Shown here piece after piece: positions 35,828-44,869 of a stretch of 64,000 bases of DNA (positions are counted from its first letter, which is position 1; each line of letters starts with the position of its first letter). The notes beneath the pieces are model-generated. The model ran no database searches. It was not told the DNA's origin and was given only the letters and a program-made list of their open reading frames with translations. Where the stretch lies: positions 1 to 64,000 of the forward strand of contig CAJYKV010000001.1 of NCBI GenBank assembly GCA_913774955.1, read 5' to 3'. A program made the translations under genes and the position numbers. The stretch is from an uncultured Acidovorax sp. GTDB lineage: Bacteria; Pseudomonadota; Gammaproteobacteria; Burkholderiales; Burkholderiaceae_C.

Positions 35828-36718
35828 TCAGCCCGTGGCCAGATGCTCCAGCAGGGCGCGCGCATGCATGGGCAGGGCGTCTGCCGGAATCCGTGCGCAC
35901 AGCACCAACTCGCGCATGGCCCAGGCGTCGGTGAGCGCGACGCGCCGCAACCCGGTGGAGCGCGCCAGCCGGACGGCCGCCGCGCGCGGCACGATCGCCA
36001 CCAGGCCCGCATTCAGCCCCACGAGGCGGCAGACGGCATCGACGTGCTGCAGCCGCGCGCGGTAGCGCAGCCGGCGGCCCTGCCGCATGGCCTGGCGGGC
36101 AAGGTGCATCTGCAGCGCGCTGTCTTCGGGCAGGCCCGCGAAATCCTCTCCTGCCGCCTCGGCGAGGGCCACGGCACCGCGGCCGGCGAGCGCATGGCCG
36201 CGCGGCACGATCAGGTCCAGCGGGTCTGCCACGAAGGGCCGCACCTCCAGCCCCTGCAGGTCGGCGGTGCGCGAAGCGATGCCGAGGTCGCACAGCCCGG
36301 TGCGCACACCGTCGGCCACGTCGTCGCTGGCACGCTCCTCGGCATCCACCGCGATGCGCTGATGCGCCGCGAGAAAGGTGGCCAGCGGTGCGGCCAGATG
36401 CTCGCTCATCGCCGAGGTGTTGCAGAACAGGCGCACGTGGCCCGACAGGCCCGTGCCGTGCGCGCCCAGTTCGCCGCGCAGCCGCTCCATCTGCTGCAGC
36501 ACGATGCGCGCATGGTGGACGAGCGTGCGCCCGGCCGCCGTGGCCCGCACACCGCGGCGCTCGCGCAGCAGCAGCGGCGTGCCGAGCGCCTCTTCCATCG
36601 CCAGGATGCGTTCGCTCGCCGACGCCAGCGCCATGTGCGCCCGTGCGGCGCCGGCCGTGATCGTCCCGGCCTCGTGAACGTGGAGGAACAGCCGCAGGTC
36701 CGTCAGGTCGAAACGCAT
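35828..36718 (-). CDS. LysR-family transcriptional regulator
   Basis: A 296-residue LysR protein with the N-terminal HTH (RFDLTDLRLFLHVHEAGTITAGAARAHMALASASERILAMEEALG) and a C-terminal periplasmic-binding-like effector domain. ATG 36718 gives the family-normal N-terminus; the frame extends 23 codons further. It is divergent from the TauE/SafE permease gene 147 bp away, the usual layout for a LysR protein controlling its neighbour. The inducer is unknown. Confidence 0.9.
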   Translation of the reverse strand: MRFDLTDLRLFLHVHEAGTITAGAARAHMALASASERILAMEEALGTPLLLRERRGVRATAAGRTLVHHARIVLQQMERLRGELGAHGTGLSGHVRLFCNTSAMSEHLAAPLATFLAAHQRIAVDAEERASDDVADGVRTGLCDLGIASRTADLQGLEVRPFVADPLDLIVPRGHALAGRGAVALAEAAGEDFAGLPEDSALQMHLARQAMRQGRRLRYRARLQHVDAVCRLVGLNAGLVAIVPRAAAVRLARSTGLRRVALTDAWAMRELVLCARIPADALPMHARALLEHLATG

Positions 36719-36865
36719 GCGCCACGCTACCACAGCTGCATCTTCTGCCTTCGGCCGCGCCGGAGCCTGGGCACGGAACATCCGCATCGCGCGCGGCGCC
36801 GGCGCCCTCCAGAATTCGCGCTATACGCCCCGGAGCAGGCCAGGGCGAGCGAAAGGAGCCGATGC

Positions 36866-37651
36866 ATGGCAGCAGGGGAGTGGATGGACGCGGCGACGGC
36901 GGCGGCAGGACCGGTAGCGATGGGAGGCGCGGCGGCAGGCGCTGCACTGGTTTTCATGCTCGCCGGGTTGGTGAAGGGCGTCGTCGGGCTGGGGCTGCCG
37001 ACGGTGTCGATGGCACTGCTCGCGCTCTGGATGCCGACCGCGCAGGCGGCGGCGCTGCTGATCGTGCCCTCGCTCGCCACCAACCTCTGGCAGGTGCGGC
37101 CCTGGCGCGGTTTTTCCGCACTGCTGCGGCAGCATGCGGGAATGCAGATCGGCATCTGCGCGGGCACCTGGGCGGGTGCCTGGTGGTTCGGCGCACCCCA
37201 GGGTGCCGGCGCGCGCGCCGCGCTGGGTGCCGCGCTCGTCGCCTATGCGGGATGGTCGCTGGCGGGTGCCCGGGTGCCGACCGTGCCCGCGCGGCACCGG
37301 GGCTGGCTGGGGTGGGTGGTGGGCGCCGCCACGGGCGCCATCACCGCCGCGACGGGTGTGTTCGTGGTGCCGGCCGTGCCCTACCTGCAGGCGCTCGGGC
37401 TGCAGCGCGACGCGCTGGTGCAGGCGATGGGGCTGTGCTTCACGGTATCGACGCTCGCGCTGGGCGCGGGGCTCGCATCGCAGGCCGGCCTGCCGCTCCC
37501 GGCGCTGGCCGGCTCGGTGGCGCTGCTGCTGCCGGCCATCGCGGGCATGGCGCTCGGCAGCCGGCTGCGCGGTCACCTCTCGCCGGAGGCCTTCCGGAAA
37601 TGCCTGATGGCAGGCCTGCTGGCGCTGGGCCTGGGAATGCTGCTGGCTTAG
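36866..37651 (+). CDS. TauE/SafE-family sulfite/organosulfur exporter-like permease
   Basis: A 261-residue membrane protein with about eight hydrophobic segments and the duplicated glycine-rich pattern of the family (AGLVKGVVGLGLPTVSMALLALW and GAATGAITAATGVFVVPAVPYLQALG). AGGAG lies eight bases before ATG 36866. Family members export sulfite, sulfoacetate, taurine-derived or other anions. Substrate is not evident, and the divergent LysR gene is the probable regulator. Confidence 0.85.
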   Translation: MAAGEWMDAATAAAGPVAMGGAAAGAALVFMLAGLVKGVVGLGLPTVSMALLALWMPTAQAAALLIVPSLATNLWQVRPWRGFSALLRQHAGMQIGICAGTWAGAWWFGAPQGAGARAALGAALVAYAGWSLAGARVPTVPARHRGWLGWVVGAATGAITAATGVFVVPAVPYLQALGLQRDALVQAMGLCFTVSTLALGAGLASQAGLPLPALAGSVALLLPAIAGMALGSRLRGHLSPEAFRKCLMAGLLALGLGMLLA

Positions 37652-37672
37652 AGCGGCTCACCCGGCTGGCCG

Positions 37673-38206
37673 TCACACCCGCTGCTTCCCCAGCTTGCGC
37701 GTGAGCGTGCGGCGGTGCATGCCCAGCCGGCGCGCGGCCTCGGAGATGTTGAAGTCGGTCTCGGCCAGCACTTCATGGATGCGCTCCCATTCGAGCGTCT
37801 TGATGGAGCTGGAGCGGTTGGTCAGCTCCACTTCCGTATTGCCTTCGGCGAGGCCGAAGGCGGTTTCGATGTCGTCGGTGTTGGACGGCTTGGCGAGGTA
37901 GTGGCAGGCGCCGAGCTTCACCGCCTCGACCGCGGTGGCGATGCTGGCGAAGCCCGTCAGCACCACGATGCGCATCTCGGGGTTGCAGGCGTGCAGCTTC
38001 TGCACGCAGGCCAGTCCGGACGCTTCGCCCTTGAGCTTCAGGTCGACCACGGCGTAGTCCGGATCGTGCGATGCGAGCAGCGCCTCCACGCCCGCCAGGC
38101 TGTCGGCCTGCAGCACGCGGTAGCCGCGGCGCTCGAAGGAGCGCGCGAGCGTCCGGGCGAGGGCTTCGTCGTCTTCCACGATCAGCAGCAGGCGTTCATC
38201 GTCCAT
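37673..38206 (-). CDS. regA: Redox response regulator RegA/PrrA/ActR-type
   Basis: A 177-residue response regulator. The receiver has acidic residues at 11-13 (LIVEDDEAL), phospho-acceptor Asp55 (AVVDLKLKG), a Thr in VVLTGF and Lys in YLAKPS. The C-terminal Fis-type HTH (FNISEAARRLGMHRRTLTRKLGKQ) is the nearly invariant DNA-binding element of RegA/PrrA. With RegB it balances respiration and related redox pathways. Its ATG (38206) overlaps the end of regB by 11 bp, so it is translationally coupled. It is the last gene of the cyo-surf1-reg string. Confidence 0.93.
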   Translation of the reverse strand: MDDERLLLIVEDDEALARTLARSFERRGYRVLQADSLAGVEALLASHDPDYAVVDLKLKGEASGLACVQKLHACNPEMRIVVLTGFASIATAVEAVKLGACHYLAKPSNTDDIETAFGLAEGNTEVELTNRSSSIKTLEWERIHEVLAETDFNISEAARRLGMHRRTLTRKLGKQRV

Positions 38207-39623
38207 GGTGTGCGGGTCCGGTGGTGGGCAGCGCGATCGCCGACAGGGGCAGGCGGATGGTGACCTCGGCGCCGCCCACGGGCAGGTTGCGCGCCGTCAC
38301 GCTGCCGCCCAGGGTGCGCGCCACGTTCATGGCCAGGAAGAGCCCGAGGCCGCCGCCGGGACGCCCCTTGCTCGACTGGTACGGTTTGCCCAGCCGCATG
38401 AGGATGGCGGGATCGAACCCCGGCCCGGCATCGGTCACCGTGATGCGCAGGGCCTCCGCATCGCGCTCGGCGACCATGCCCACCCAGTCCGGCGAGGCGT
38501 CCCGGGCATTGTCCAACACATTGAAAACCATCTGTTGCAGCGTGGTGTCCGAGACCATGGGCGTATCGGCACCGAAGCGGTTCTCGTATTCGAACGCGGC
38601 GATGGTGCGGCTGGCGCGCCAGTCGCGCGCCAGCGCGTCGACGAAGGTCCGCACCGTGGTCTGGGCCGACGCCTCGCCGCGCGTCTCGCCGGCCGACAGC
38701 AGGATGCCGCTCACGATGGCCTTGCAGCGCTGCACCTGCGTCTGCATCTCGGCGATCTCGTCCTGCAGCACCGGGTCGGCGGCGAGGCGCGCATCGTGCC
38801 GCCAGTCTCCCAGGATCACGGCCATGGTCGAGAGCGGCGTGCCCAGCTCGTGCGCTGCGCCCGAGGCCAGCAGGCCCATGCGCACGATGTGCTCCTCTTC
38901 CAGGCCGCGCTGCCGCGCCGCCGCCAGCCGGGCGTCGCGCTGGCGCAGGTTGCGCTCGATGCGGGTGATGAAGATCACGAGCAGGATCGCGTTCAGCAGG
39001 AAGCACGCCATCAGGCCGAGCAGGTAGGGGCTCGCCAGGCCCAGGTGCAGGTCCGCGGACAGCGGGAGCGGCAGGTTGAAGCGCGACAGCGCCGCGAAGC
39101 AGGCGGTGGTGATCGCGACGATGGACCAGATGTAGAACCCGCGCAGCAGCACCGCGCCGACCGCGATCTGCAGCAGGTAGAGGAAGACGAACGGATTGCC
39201 GGTGCCGCCGCTCAGGTAGAGCTGCACGGTGAGCACGGCCACGTCGATCAGCAGTGCGAGGAACAGCTCCACCTGGCGCACGGCGTGCCCCGTGCGCCAG
39301 CGCAGCAGGCTCACGATGTTGAAGAGCACCAGGCAGCCCACCACCAGCAGCATCTCGTGCACGGGCATCGACAGCCCGAGGCTGTAGTAGGCGACCTCGA
39401 TCGTGAAGATCTGCCCGATGGCCGCCACCCAGCGCAGCTGGATGAGCTGGTGCAGGTTCTTGAGCCCTGCGGCGGCGTTGGCGTAGCGGGCGTTGCGCAC
39501 CGACGGCGCGGCGGGCGCCGCAGGGGGCGGCTTGGCGCCCGGGCCGGTATCAGGGCGTGGAGCGGTCGGAGGAGTGGAGGGCACGGTCGGCTGCGCGCGA
39601 GCGAAACTCGTAGCGTGCCACAT
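38196..39623 (-). CDS. regB: Redox sensor histidine kinase RegB/PrrB-type
   Basis: A 475-residue membrane kinase with six hydrophobic segments (residues ~70-220). It has the quinone-binding GGTGNPF loop (139-145), the H-box GAAHELGTPLSTM with His258, a Cys at 300 in QRCKAIVSGIL where RegB has its redox-active cysteine, and an ATPase domain (NVLDNARDAS, DAGPGFD, GGGLGLFLAM). It would phosphorylate RegA according to quinone-pool or redox state. ATG 39623 overlaps surf1 by 74 bp; a GTG at 39584 would reduce this, so the start is uncertain. The Pro/Ala-rich N-terminal tail (~45 residues) is unlike classical RegB. Confidence 0.92.
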   Translation of the reverse strand: MWHATSFARAQPTVPSTPPTAPRPDTGPGAKPPPAAPAAPSVRNARYANAAAGLKNLHQLIQLRWVAAIGQIFTIEVAYYSLGLSMPVHEMLLVVGCLVLFNIVSLLRWRTGHAVRQVELFLALLIDVAVLTVQLYLSGGTGNPFVFLYLLQIAVGAVLLRGFYIWSIVAITTACFAALSRFNLPLPLSADLHLGLASPYLLGLMACFLLNAILLVIFITRIERNLRQRDARLAAARQRGLEEEHIVRMGLLASGAAHELGTPLSTMAVILGDWRHDARLAADPVLQDEIAEMQTQVQRCKAIVSGILLSAGETRGEASAQTTVRTFVDALARDWRASRTIAAFEYENRFGADTPMVSDTTLQQMVFNVLDNARDASPDWVGMVAERDAEALRITVTDAGPGFDPAILMRLGKPYQSSKGRPGGGLGLFLAMNVARTLGGSVTARNLPVGGAEVTIRLPLSAIALPTTGPAHHGR

Positions 39624-40410
39624 ACCAGCCCGCACCGACAACCATCAGCGCGAGCCCGTACCAGGTGAGGGCGTACACGAGGTGGCTGTTGGGGAAGCGG
39701 ATCACCGTCAGGCCGGCGCGGGGCCAGGGGCCGGCGCTGGCGGCCGCACCTTCACCGATCGCCTGCGGCGGCTGCTTTGCCGTGGGCAGGCCGGCGTCGA
39801 TGAAGAACGGCGCGGCACGCGGCAGTTGCCGGTCCGCCGCGATGGCGGCCACGTCGCGCGAGTACCAGCGCTGCGTGGCCGGGTCGTTGGCGCGCAGCAG
39901 GCTGCCGCCGGGCTCGCTCAGGCGCAGCAGGCCCTGGACGGTCACGGGCGCATTGCCCGCACCGCCGGCATCGGCCCCCGCGAGCGCGTCGCCGCCCGGC
40001 AGCCAGCGCGCGCGCTGGTCCTGCGGAACGAAGCCGCGGTTCACCAGCACCTGCGTGCCGTCGGCCTGCTGCAGCGGGGTCATCACCCAGAACCCCGCGC
40101 CGAGTTCGGTGGTGGCCTGGGCGAGCACCGTGCGGTCCGCGAGCCAGCGGCCGGTGGCCGCCACGGGCAGGTATTCGTAGCGCGCGGCGTCGATCTGCGG
40201 CCATTGGGCCGGAGGCGGCACGGGCACCGGTGCGGAATGCACGCGCTGGTCCACGCGCTCGATCAGCGCGAGCTTCCAGGCCCGGCGCTGCACCTGCCAC
40301 GTGCCCAGGGCCATGAAGCCCAAAAACAAGGCGATGCCCACCAGGATGAGCATCGCCTTCAGGAGAGGAGAGCGCCGGCGCGGGCCGGCCTCCGTGCTGC
40401 CTTGCACCAC
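39550..40410 (-). CDS. SURF1-family oxidase assembly protein
   Basis: A 286-residue SURF1 protein with one N-terminal helix (AMLILVGIALFLGFMALGTWQVQRR), a periplasmic domain containing RYEYLPVAATGRW and VLVNRGFVP, and a second helix near the C-terminus (HLVYALTWYGLALMVVGAGW). SURF1 helps heme insertion in heme-copper oxidases, best known for aa3-type cytochrome c oxidase. The start is a GTG at 40410, 7 bp behind cyoD; no clear Shine-Dalgarno is seen. Here it sits inside a quinol oxidase operon. Confidence 0.88.
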   Translation of the reverse strand: MVQGSTEAGPRRRSPLLKAMLILVGIALFLGFMALGTWQVQRRAWKLALIERVDQRVHSAPVPVPPPAQWPQIDAARYEYLPVAATGRWLADRTVLAQATTELGAGFWVMTPLQQADGTQVLVNRGFVPQDQRARWLPGGDALAGADAGGAGNAPVTVQGLLRLSEPGGSLLRANDPATQRWYSRDVAAIAADRQLPRAAPFFIDAGLPTAKQPPQAIGEGAAASAGPWPRAGLTVIRFPNSHLVYALTWYGLALMVVGAGWYVARYEFRSRAADRALHSSDRSTP

Positions 40411-40417
40411 CGTGTCG

Positions 40418-40855
40418 TCAGGGTGCGTTGTTCACCGGCGGGGGCAGCGGCGCGGTGGATGCGGGCATGGTGTGCTCCGGCATCATGTTCGTGTTCATGT
40501 GGAACATGACCCACAGCGTGCCGGCGATGGCGATGGCCACGAACACCACGGTGAAGATGGTGGACAGCATGGTCCAGCCGCCCTCGACCTTGCCGTTCAT
40601 GTGCAGGAAGCACACCATGTGCACGAGGATCTGCGCCACGGCGAAGGCGCCCAGCACCAGCACGGCCGTGCTGCGGTCGGAGATCACCTTGGCCATCACG
40701 AGCCAGAACGGGATCGCGGTGAGGATGATCGAGAGCACGAAGCCGGTCATGTAGCCGGAGAAGGTGCTGTGCGGGCCATCGTCGTGGTGGTGGCCGTCGT
40801 GCGCGGCATGCCCGTCGTGGGCATGGGCGTGTGCGTGTGAATTCTGTGCGGACAT
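40418..40855 (-). CDS. cyoD: Cytochrome bo3 quinol oxidase subunit IV
   Basis: A 145-residue subunit with three hydrophobic helices and the family segment FSGYMTGFVLSIILTAIPFW. The N-terminus is histidine-rich (HAHAHAHDGHAAHDGHHHDD), which is longer and more His-dense than in E. coli CyoD (109 residues), possibly binding metal. ATG 40855 lies 2 bp behind the cyoC stop. Subunit IV stabilises CuB binding during assembly. Confidence 0.93.
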   Translation of the reverse strand: MSAQNSHAHAHAHDGHAAHDGHHHDDGPHSTFSGYMTGFVLSIILTAIPFWLVMAKVISDRSTAVLVLGAFAVAQILVHMVCFLHMNGKVEGGWTMLSTIFTVVFVAIAIAGTLWVMFHMNTNMMPEHTMPASTAPLPPPVNNAP

Positions 40856-40857
40856 GG

Positions 40858-41490
40858 TTACAGCACCCCCATCAGGTACACAAAGGTGAAGACGCCGATC
40901 CACACGACGTCCAGGAAGTGCCAGAACATCGACAGGCACATCAGGCGACGGTTGTTGGCGGGGATCAGGCCATGCTTGCCGATCTGCACCATCAGCACGA
41001 CCAGCCAGATCAGGCCGAAGGTGACGTGCAGGCCGTGGGTGCCCACCAGCGTGAAGAAGGCCGACAGGAAGGCGCTGCGCTGCGGGCCGGCGCCTTCGTG
41101 GATCAGGTGGTGGAACTCATAGAGTTCGAGGCCCAGGAAGCACAGGCCGAACAGGCCCGTGATCGCCAGCCAGCCCAGCGTGCCGCGCACGTTGCCCTTC
41201 TGCTTCTGCAGCATCGCGAAGCCGAAGGTGATGGACGACAGCAGCAGGAAGGCCGTGTTGATGGCCACCAGCGAGAGATCGAACAGCTGCGCGCCGGTCG
41301 GGCCGGCCGCGTAGCTGCGGCCCAGCACGCCGTAGGTGGCGAACAGTGCGGCGAAGATGAGGCAGTCGCTCATCAGGTAGAGCCAGAAGCCGAGCGCGGT
41401 GCCGTTCTCTGGATGGGGCTCCTCCGCGAGATGGTAGTCGCGGGCAGCCAGGGCGCCTGCGGCGCCTGCTTGGTAACGGATATCAGACAT
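40858..41490 (-). CDS. cyoC: Cytochrome bo3 quinol oxidase subunit III
   Basis: A 210-residue heme-copper oxidase subunit III with five hydrophobic segments, the family features [29 protein letters not shown] and [13 protein letters not shown]. Its start overlaps the end of cyoB by 8 bp. ATG 41490 is chosen over an upstream in-frame start that would lie deep in cyoB. Confidence 0.95.
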   Translation of the reverse strand: MSDIRYQAGAAGALAARDYHLAEEPHPENGTALGFWLYLMSDCLIFAALFATYGVLGRSYAAGPTGAQLFDLSLVAINTAFLLLSSITFGFAMLQKQKGNVRGTLGWLAITGLFGLCFLGLELYEFHHLIHEGAGPQRSAFLSAFFTLVGTHGLHVTFGLIWLVVLMVQIGKHGLIPANNRRLMCLSMFWHFLDVVWIGVFTFVYLMGVL

Positions 41491-43489
41491 GGGAGCGGGC
41501 GAGTTGGAGTGTGCGGGCTTCTTCGGTCTTGTTGACTTCATCGGCAGGGATGTAGAAGTCGCGCTTGTAGTTGAACGTGTGGATGATCGCGGCCAGCACG
41601 ATGCCCAGGAACGACACGCCTGCGAGCAGCCACATGTGCCAGATCAGCGCGAAGCCGAGCACCAGCGAGAAGCCGGAGATCACCGCGCCTGCGCCGGTGT
41701 TGGCCGGCATGTGGATCGGCTGGTAGCCGGCCAGGGGGCGCTTGTAGCCGTGCTTCTTCATGTCCCACCAGGCATCGATCTCATGCACGTAGGGCGTGAA
41801 CGCGAAGTTGTACTGCGGCGGGGGCGAGGAGGTGGCCCACTCCAGCGTGCGGGCATCCCACGGGTCGCCCGTGAAATCGCGCAGTTCGTCGCGCTTGAGG
41901 TAGCTCACCACCAGCTGGATCAGGAAGCAGGCGATGCCCAGGGCGATGATGCCGGCGCCGATGGCGGCGATGATGAACCAGATCTGCAGCGACGGGTCCT
42001 CGAAGTGGTTGACGCGGCGCGTCACGCCCATCAGGCCGAGCACGTAGAGCGGCGCGAACGCGACCCAGAAGCCCACCACCCACAGCCAGAAGGAGCGCAG
42101 GCCCCAGGTGCGGTCGAGCTTGTAGCCGAAGGCCTTCGGGAACCAGTAGTTGATGCCGGCGAACAGGCCGAACAGCACGCCGCCGATGATCACGTTGTGG
42201 AAGTGGGCGATCAGGAACAGGCTGTTGTGCAGCACGAAGTCGGCCGGGGGCACGGCCAGCAGCACGCCGGTCATGCCGCCGATGGCGAAGGTGGCCATGA
42301 ACGCCACGGTCCACATCATGGGCAGCTCGAAGCGGATGCGGCCCTTGTACATCGTGAACAGCCAGTTGAAGATCTTCGCGCCCGTCGGGATCGAGATGAT
42401 CATCGTGGTGATGCCGAAGAACGTGTTCACGCTCGCGCCGGAGCCCATCGTGAAGAAGTGGTGCAGCCACACGAGGTAGGACAGGATGGTGATCACCACC
42501 GTGGCGTACACCATCGAGGTGTAGCCGAACAGGCGCTTGCGGCAGAACGTGGCCACCACTTCGGAGAAGATGCCGAAAGCGGGCAGCACCAGGATGTAGA
42601 CCTCGGGGTGGCCCCAGATCCAGATCAGGTTCACGTAGAGCATCGGGTTGCCGCCGAAGTCGTTCGTGAAGAAGTTCGTGCCGATGTAGCGGTCGAGCGA
42701 CATCAGCACCAGGGCGGCCGTCAGGACCGGGAACGAGGCCACGATCAGGGCATTGGTGCACAGCGAGGTCCAGGTGAAGATGGGCATCTTCATCAGGTTC
42801 ATGCCGGGTGCGCGCATCTTGATGATGGTGACGATCAGGTTGATCCCCGAGAGCGTCGTGCCCACCCCCGCGACCTGCAGCGCCCATATGTAGTAATCCA
42901 GCCCGGTCCCCGGGTTCTGCGCCCCCAGGTTGGACAGCGCCAGCCAGCCGGAGGTGGAGAACTCGCCCAGGAACAGCGAGATCATCACCAGGATGGCGCC
43001 GGCCGTTGTCATCCAGAAGCTGAAGTTGTTCAGGAACGGGAAGGCCACGTCGCGCGCGCCGATCTGCAGCGGCACGACGTAGTTCATCAGCCCGGTCACG
43101 AGCGGCATCGCCACGAAGAAGATCATGATCACGCCGTGGGCGGTGAAGATCTGGTCGTAGTGGTGCGGCGGCAGGTAGCCCATGTTGTCGCCGAAGGCGA
43201 TGGACTGCTGCAGGCGCATCATCACCGCGTCGGCGAAGCCGCGCAGCAGCATGACGATGCCGAGGATCATGTACATGATCCCGATCTTCTTGTGGTCGAT
43301 GCTGCACACCCAGTCGCGCCACAGCGGGCGCCACAGGCGGAAGCGCGTGACCGCGGCGAAGACGGCGAGGCCGCCCAGCACCACGGCGATGAAGGTCCAC
43401 AGCACGATGGGCTCGTGCGCCATCGGCACGGAGTCCCAGGTGAGCCGTCCCAGGGCCCAGTGGGAGGCGGAGATTTGTTCGGAGGACAT
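41483..43489 (-). CDS. cyoB: Cytochrome bo3 quinol oxidase subunit I
   Basis: A 668-residue catalytic subunit. The quinol-site residues known from E. coli are conserved (Arg and Asp in [12 protein letters not shown], His and Gln in [13 protein letters not shown]). CuB ligands and the cross-linked Tyr lie in [15 protein letters not shown] and [11 protein letters not shown], and the heme ligands in [12 protein letters not shown]. It reduces oxygen to water with proton pumping. Length equals E. coli CyoB (663). The gap to cyoA is 56 bp. Confidence 0.97.
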   Translation of the reverse strand: MSSEQISASHWALGRLTWDSVPMAHEPIVLWTFIAVVLGGLAVFAAVTRFRLWRPLWRDWVCSIDHKKIGIMYMILGIVMLLRGFADAVMMRLQQSIAFGDNMGYLPPHHYDQIFTAHGVIMIFFVAMPLVTGLMNYVVPLQIGARDVAFPFLNNFSFWMTTAGAILVMISLFLGEFSTSGWLALSNLGAQNPGTGLDYYIWALQVAGVGTTLSGINLIVTIIKMRAPGMNLMKMPIFTWTSLCTNALIVASFPVLTAALVLMSLDRYIGTNFFTNDFGGNPMLYVNLIWIWGHPEVYILVLPAFGIFSEVVATFCRKRLFGYTSMVYATVVITILSYLVWLHHFFTMGSGASVNTFFGITTMIISIPTGAKIFNWLFTMYKGRIRFELPMMWTVAFMATFAIGGMTGVLLAVPPADFVLHNSLFLIAHFHNVIIGGVLFGLFAGINYWFPKAFGYKLDRTWGLRSFWLWVVGFWVAFAPLYVLGLMGVTRRVNHFEDPSLQIWFIIAAIGAGIIALGIACFLIQLVVSYLKRDELRDFTGDPWDARTLEWATSSPPPQYNFAFTPYVHEIDAWWDMKKHGYKRPLAGYQPIHMPANTGAGAVISGFSLVLGFALIWHMWLLAGVSFLGIVLAAIIHTFNYKRDFYIPADEVNKTEEARTLQLARSHV

Positions 43490-43545
43490 AACGGGTCTCT
43501 TCTGAAGGGGGCCTGCGCCGCTCGCGCGCAGCAGGCCCTACAGGG

Positions 43546-44592
43546 TCATTGCGGGGTGGGGGCGCGCGTGGCGTCGCGCGTTTCCAGGGAGGCGATCACA
43601 CGGGCGGAGTTCTCGGCCGTGCACACGTCCTGCGGCAGGTTCAGGCCCACGGCCTTGAGGTAGGCCTCGCCGCCGTTCGCGTCGATGGCCATCATGTGGT
43701 GCATGCACATCTTGCCGTCTTCCACGCAGCGGTTGAGCACCTTGTCGTAGAGGCCGGCCTCGACCGACGCGAAGCGCTCCACGGGGTTGCGCTCGCTGGG
43801 CTTGGCCAGGGCCAGGTACGTCTTGGCGTCGAGTGCCTTGCCGGTGCCCTTCACGTCGGCGACCCACTTGTCGAAGTCGCCGTCGTTCAGGCCGTGGAAC
43901 TTGAACGTCATGCCCGAGAAGCCCGGGCCGCTGTAGTGCGCCGAGAAGCCGTGGTAGACGCCTGCCTTGTTGATGATGGCGTTCAGCTCGGTCTGCATGC
44001 CGGGCATGGTGTAGATCATGCCCGCCAGGTCCGGCACGTAGAACGCGTTCATCGTGGACGTGGACGTGAGCTTGAAGACGATGGGGCGGTCCACCGGGGC
44101 GGCCACTTCGTTCACCGTCGCGATGCCCTGCTCCGGATAGAAGAAGGCCCACTTCCAGTCCATGGCCACGACCTGGATCTCCAGCGGCTTGACGCTGGCC
44201 GGCAGCGGCCGGGCGGCGTCGATGCGGTCCAGGGGCCGGTAGGGGTCGAGCTTGTGGGTGCTGATCCAGGTCAGCGCGCCCAGCGCGATGATGATCATGA
44301 GCGGCACCGTCCAGATCACCAGCTCCAGCGTGGTGGAGTGGTGCCAGTCGGGGTCGTACTCGGCCTCGGTGTTGGCCTGGCGGTACTTCCAGGCGAACAG
44401 GAAGGTGAGCAGGATCACCGGCACGATGATGATCAGCATCAGCAGCGTCGCGGTGACGACGAGCTGGCCTTGCTGCGCGGCGACGTCGCCCGCCGGATTG
44501 AGGACGACGGCCTTGCTGCAGCCGGCGAGGCCGGCAGCCAGGGCGGCCGCGCCGAGCCATGCGGGCCCGCGGAGTTTCATGGTTTTCGACAT
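43546..44592 (-). CDS. cyoA: Cytochrome bo3 quinol oxidase subunit II
   Basis: A 348-residue lipoprotein with a lipobox (AAGLAGC, Cys near residue 26), two membrane helices and a periplasmic cupredoxin domain. The CuA-binding Cys-x3-Cys pattern is missing from the cupredoxin region (around MPGMQTELNAIINKAGVYHGF), so the complex oxidises quinol rather than cytochrome c. The C-terminal part contains a Cys/Met/His-dense segment (CVEDGKMCMHHMMAID) and is longer than in E. coli. It is the first gene of cyoABCD-surf1-regB-regA. No cyoE (heme O synthase) is present in the operon. Confidence 0.95.
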   Translation of the reverse strand: MSKTMKLRGPAWLGAAALAAGLAGCSKAVVLNPAGDVAAQQGQLVVTATLLMLIIIVPVILLTFLFAWKYRQANTEAEYDPDWHHSTTLELVIWTVPLMIIIALGALTWISTHKLDPYRPLDRIDAARPLPASVKPLEIQVVAMDWKWAFFYPEQGIATVNEVAAPVDRPIVFKLTSTSTMNAFYVPDLAGMIYTMPGMQTELNAIINKAGVYHGFSAHYSGPGFSGMTFKFHGLNDGDFDKWVADVKGTGKALDAKTYLALAKPSERNPVERFASVEAGLYDKVLNRCVEDGKMCMHHMMAIDANGGEAYLKAVGLNLPQDVCTAENSARVIASLETRDATRAPTPQ

Positions 44593-44615
44593 GCTTGGGG
44601 TGGGCGTAACAAAAG

Positions 44616-44634
44616 CGCGTTTAGGGCAAACGCG
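44616..44634. promoter_or_regulatory. Perfect inverted repeat in the cyoA leader
   Basis: CGCGTTT (44616-44622) and AAACGCG (44628-44634) are perfect inverted repeats around AGGGC, 24-42 bp upstream of the cyoA ATG. It could be a leader stem-loop that affects translation or an operator near the transcription start. Nothing in the sequence decides between these. Confidence 0.45.
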
Positions 44635-44679
44635 GATTACAGGATGGGGCAAATGTAATACGTTGGTGGGCCGTGTCGA

Positions 44680-44696
44680 TTGGACATTTTGTCCAA
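44680..44696. promoter_or_regulatory. Perfect 17-bp palindrome between cyoA and the MHS transporter gene
   Basis: TTGGACATTTTGTCCAA is a perfect palindrome with 7-bp arms and a TTT centre, 88 bp upstream of cyoA and 174 bp upstream of the divergent transporter gene. It looks like a binding site for a dimeric regulator. It is not an FNR site (TTGAT-N4-ATCAA) and not a RegA-type site as I know it. Confidence 0.55.
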
Positions 44697-44782
44697 GGTC
44701 AAAGCACGCGCCTCCGGCTTGCGCTGGCGCGACCTGCGGGCCGATGAGCGCAAAACCCTCAGAGTGTAAGGGTTTGTCCGAC

Positions 44783-44815
44783 CCCCGGTAGGGGAAAAGT
44801 CGCCTTGTAGGGGGG
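44783..44815 (+). promoter_or_regulatory. Repeated GTAGGGG motif upstream of the MHS transporter gene
   Basis: GTAGGGG occurs at 44788-44794 and 44807-44813, 19 bp apart on the same face of the helix. The first copy forms a small inverted repeat with CCCC at 44783-44786. They lie 57-87 bp before the ATG at 44870, where activator sites are common. The cognate regulator is unknown. Confidence 0.35.
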
Positions 44816-44869
44816 TGAACCGAAGAGTAGAACGGAAGCCGTGTTCAGCATGAATCCAGGAGTTTTCAT

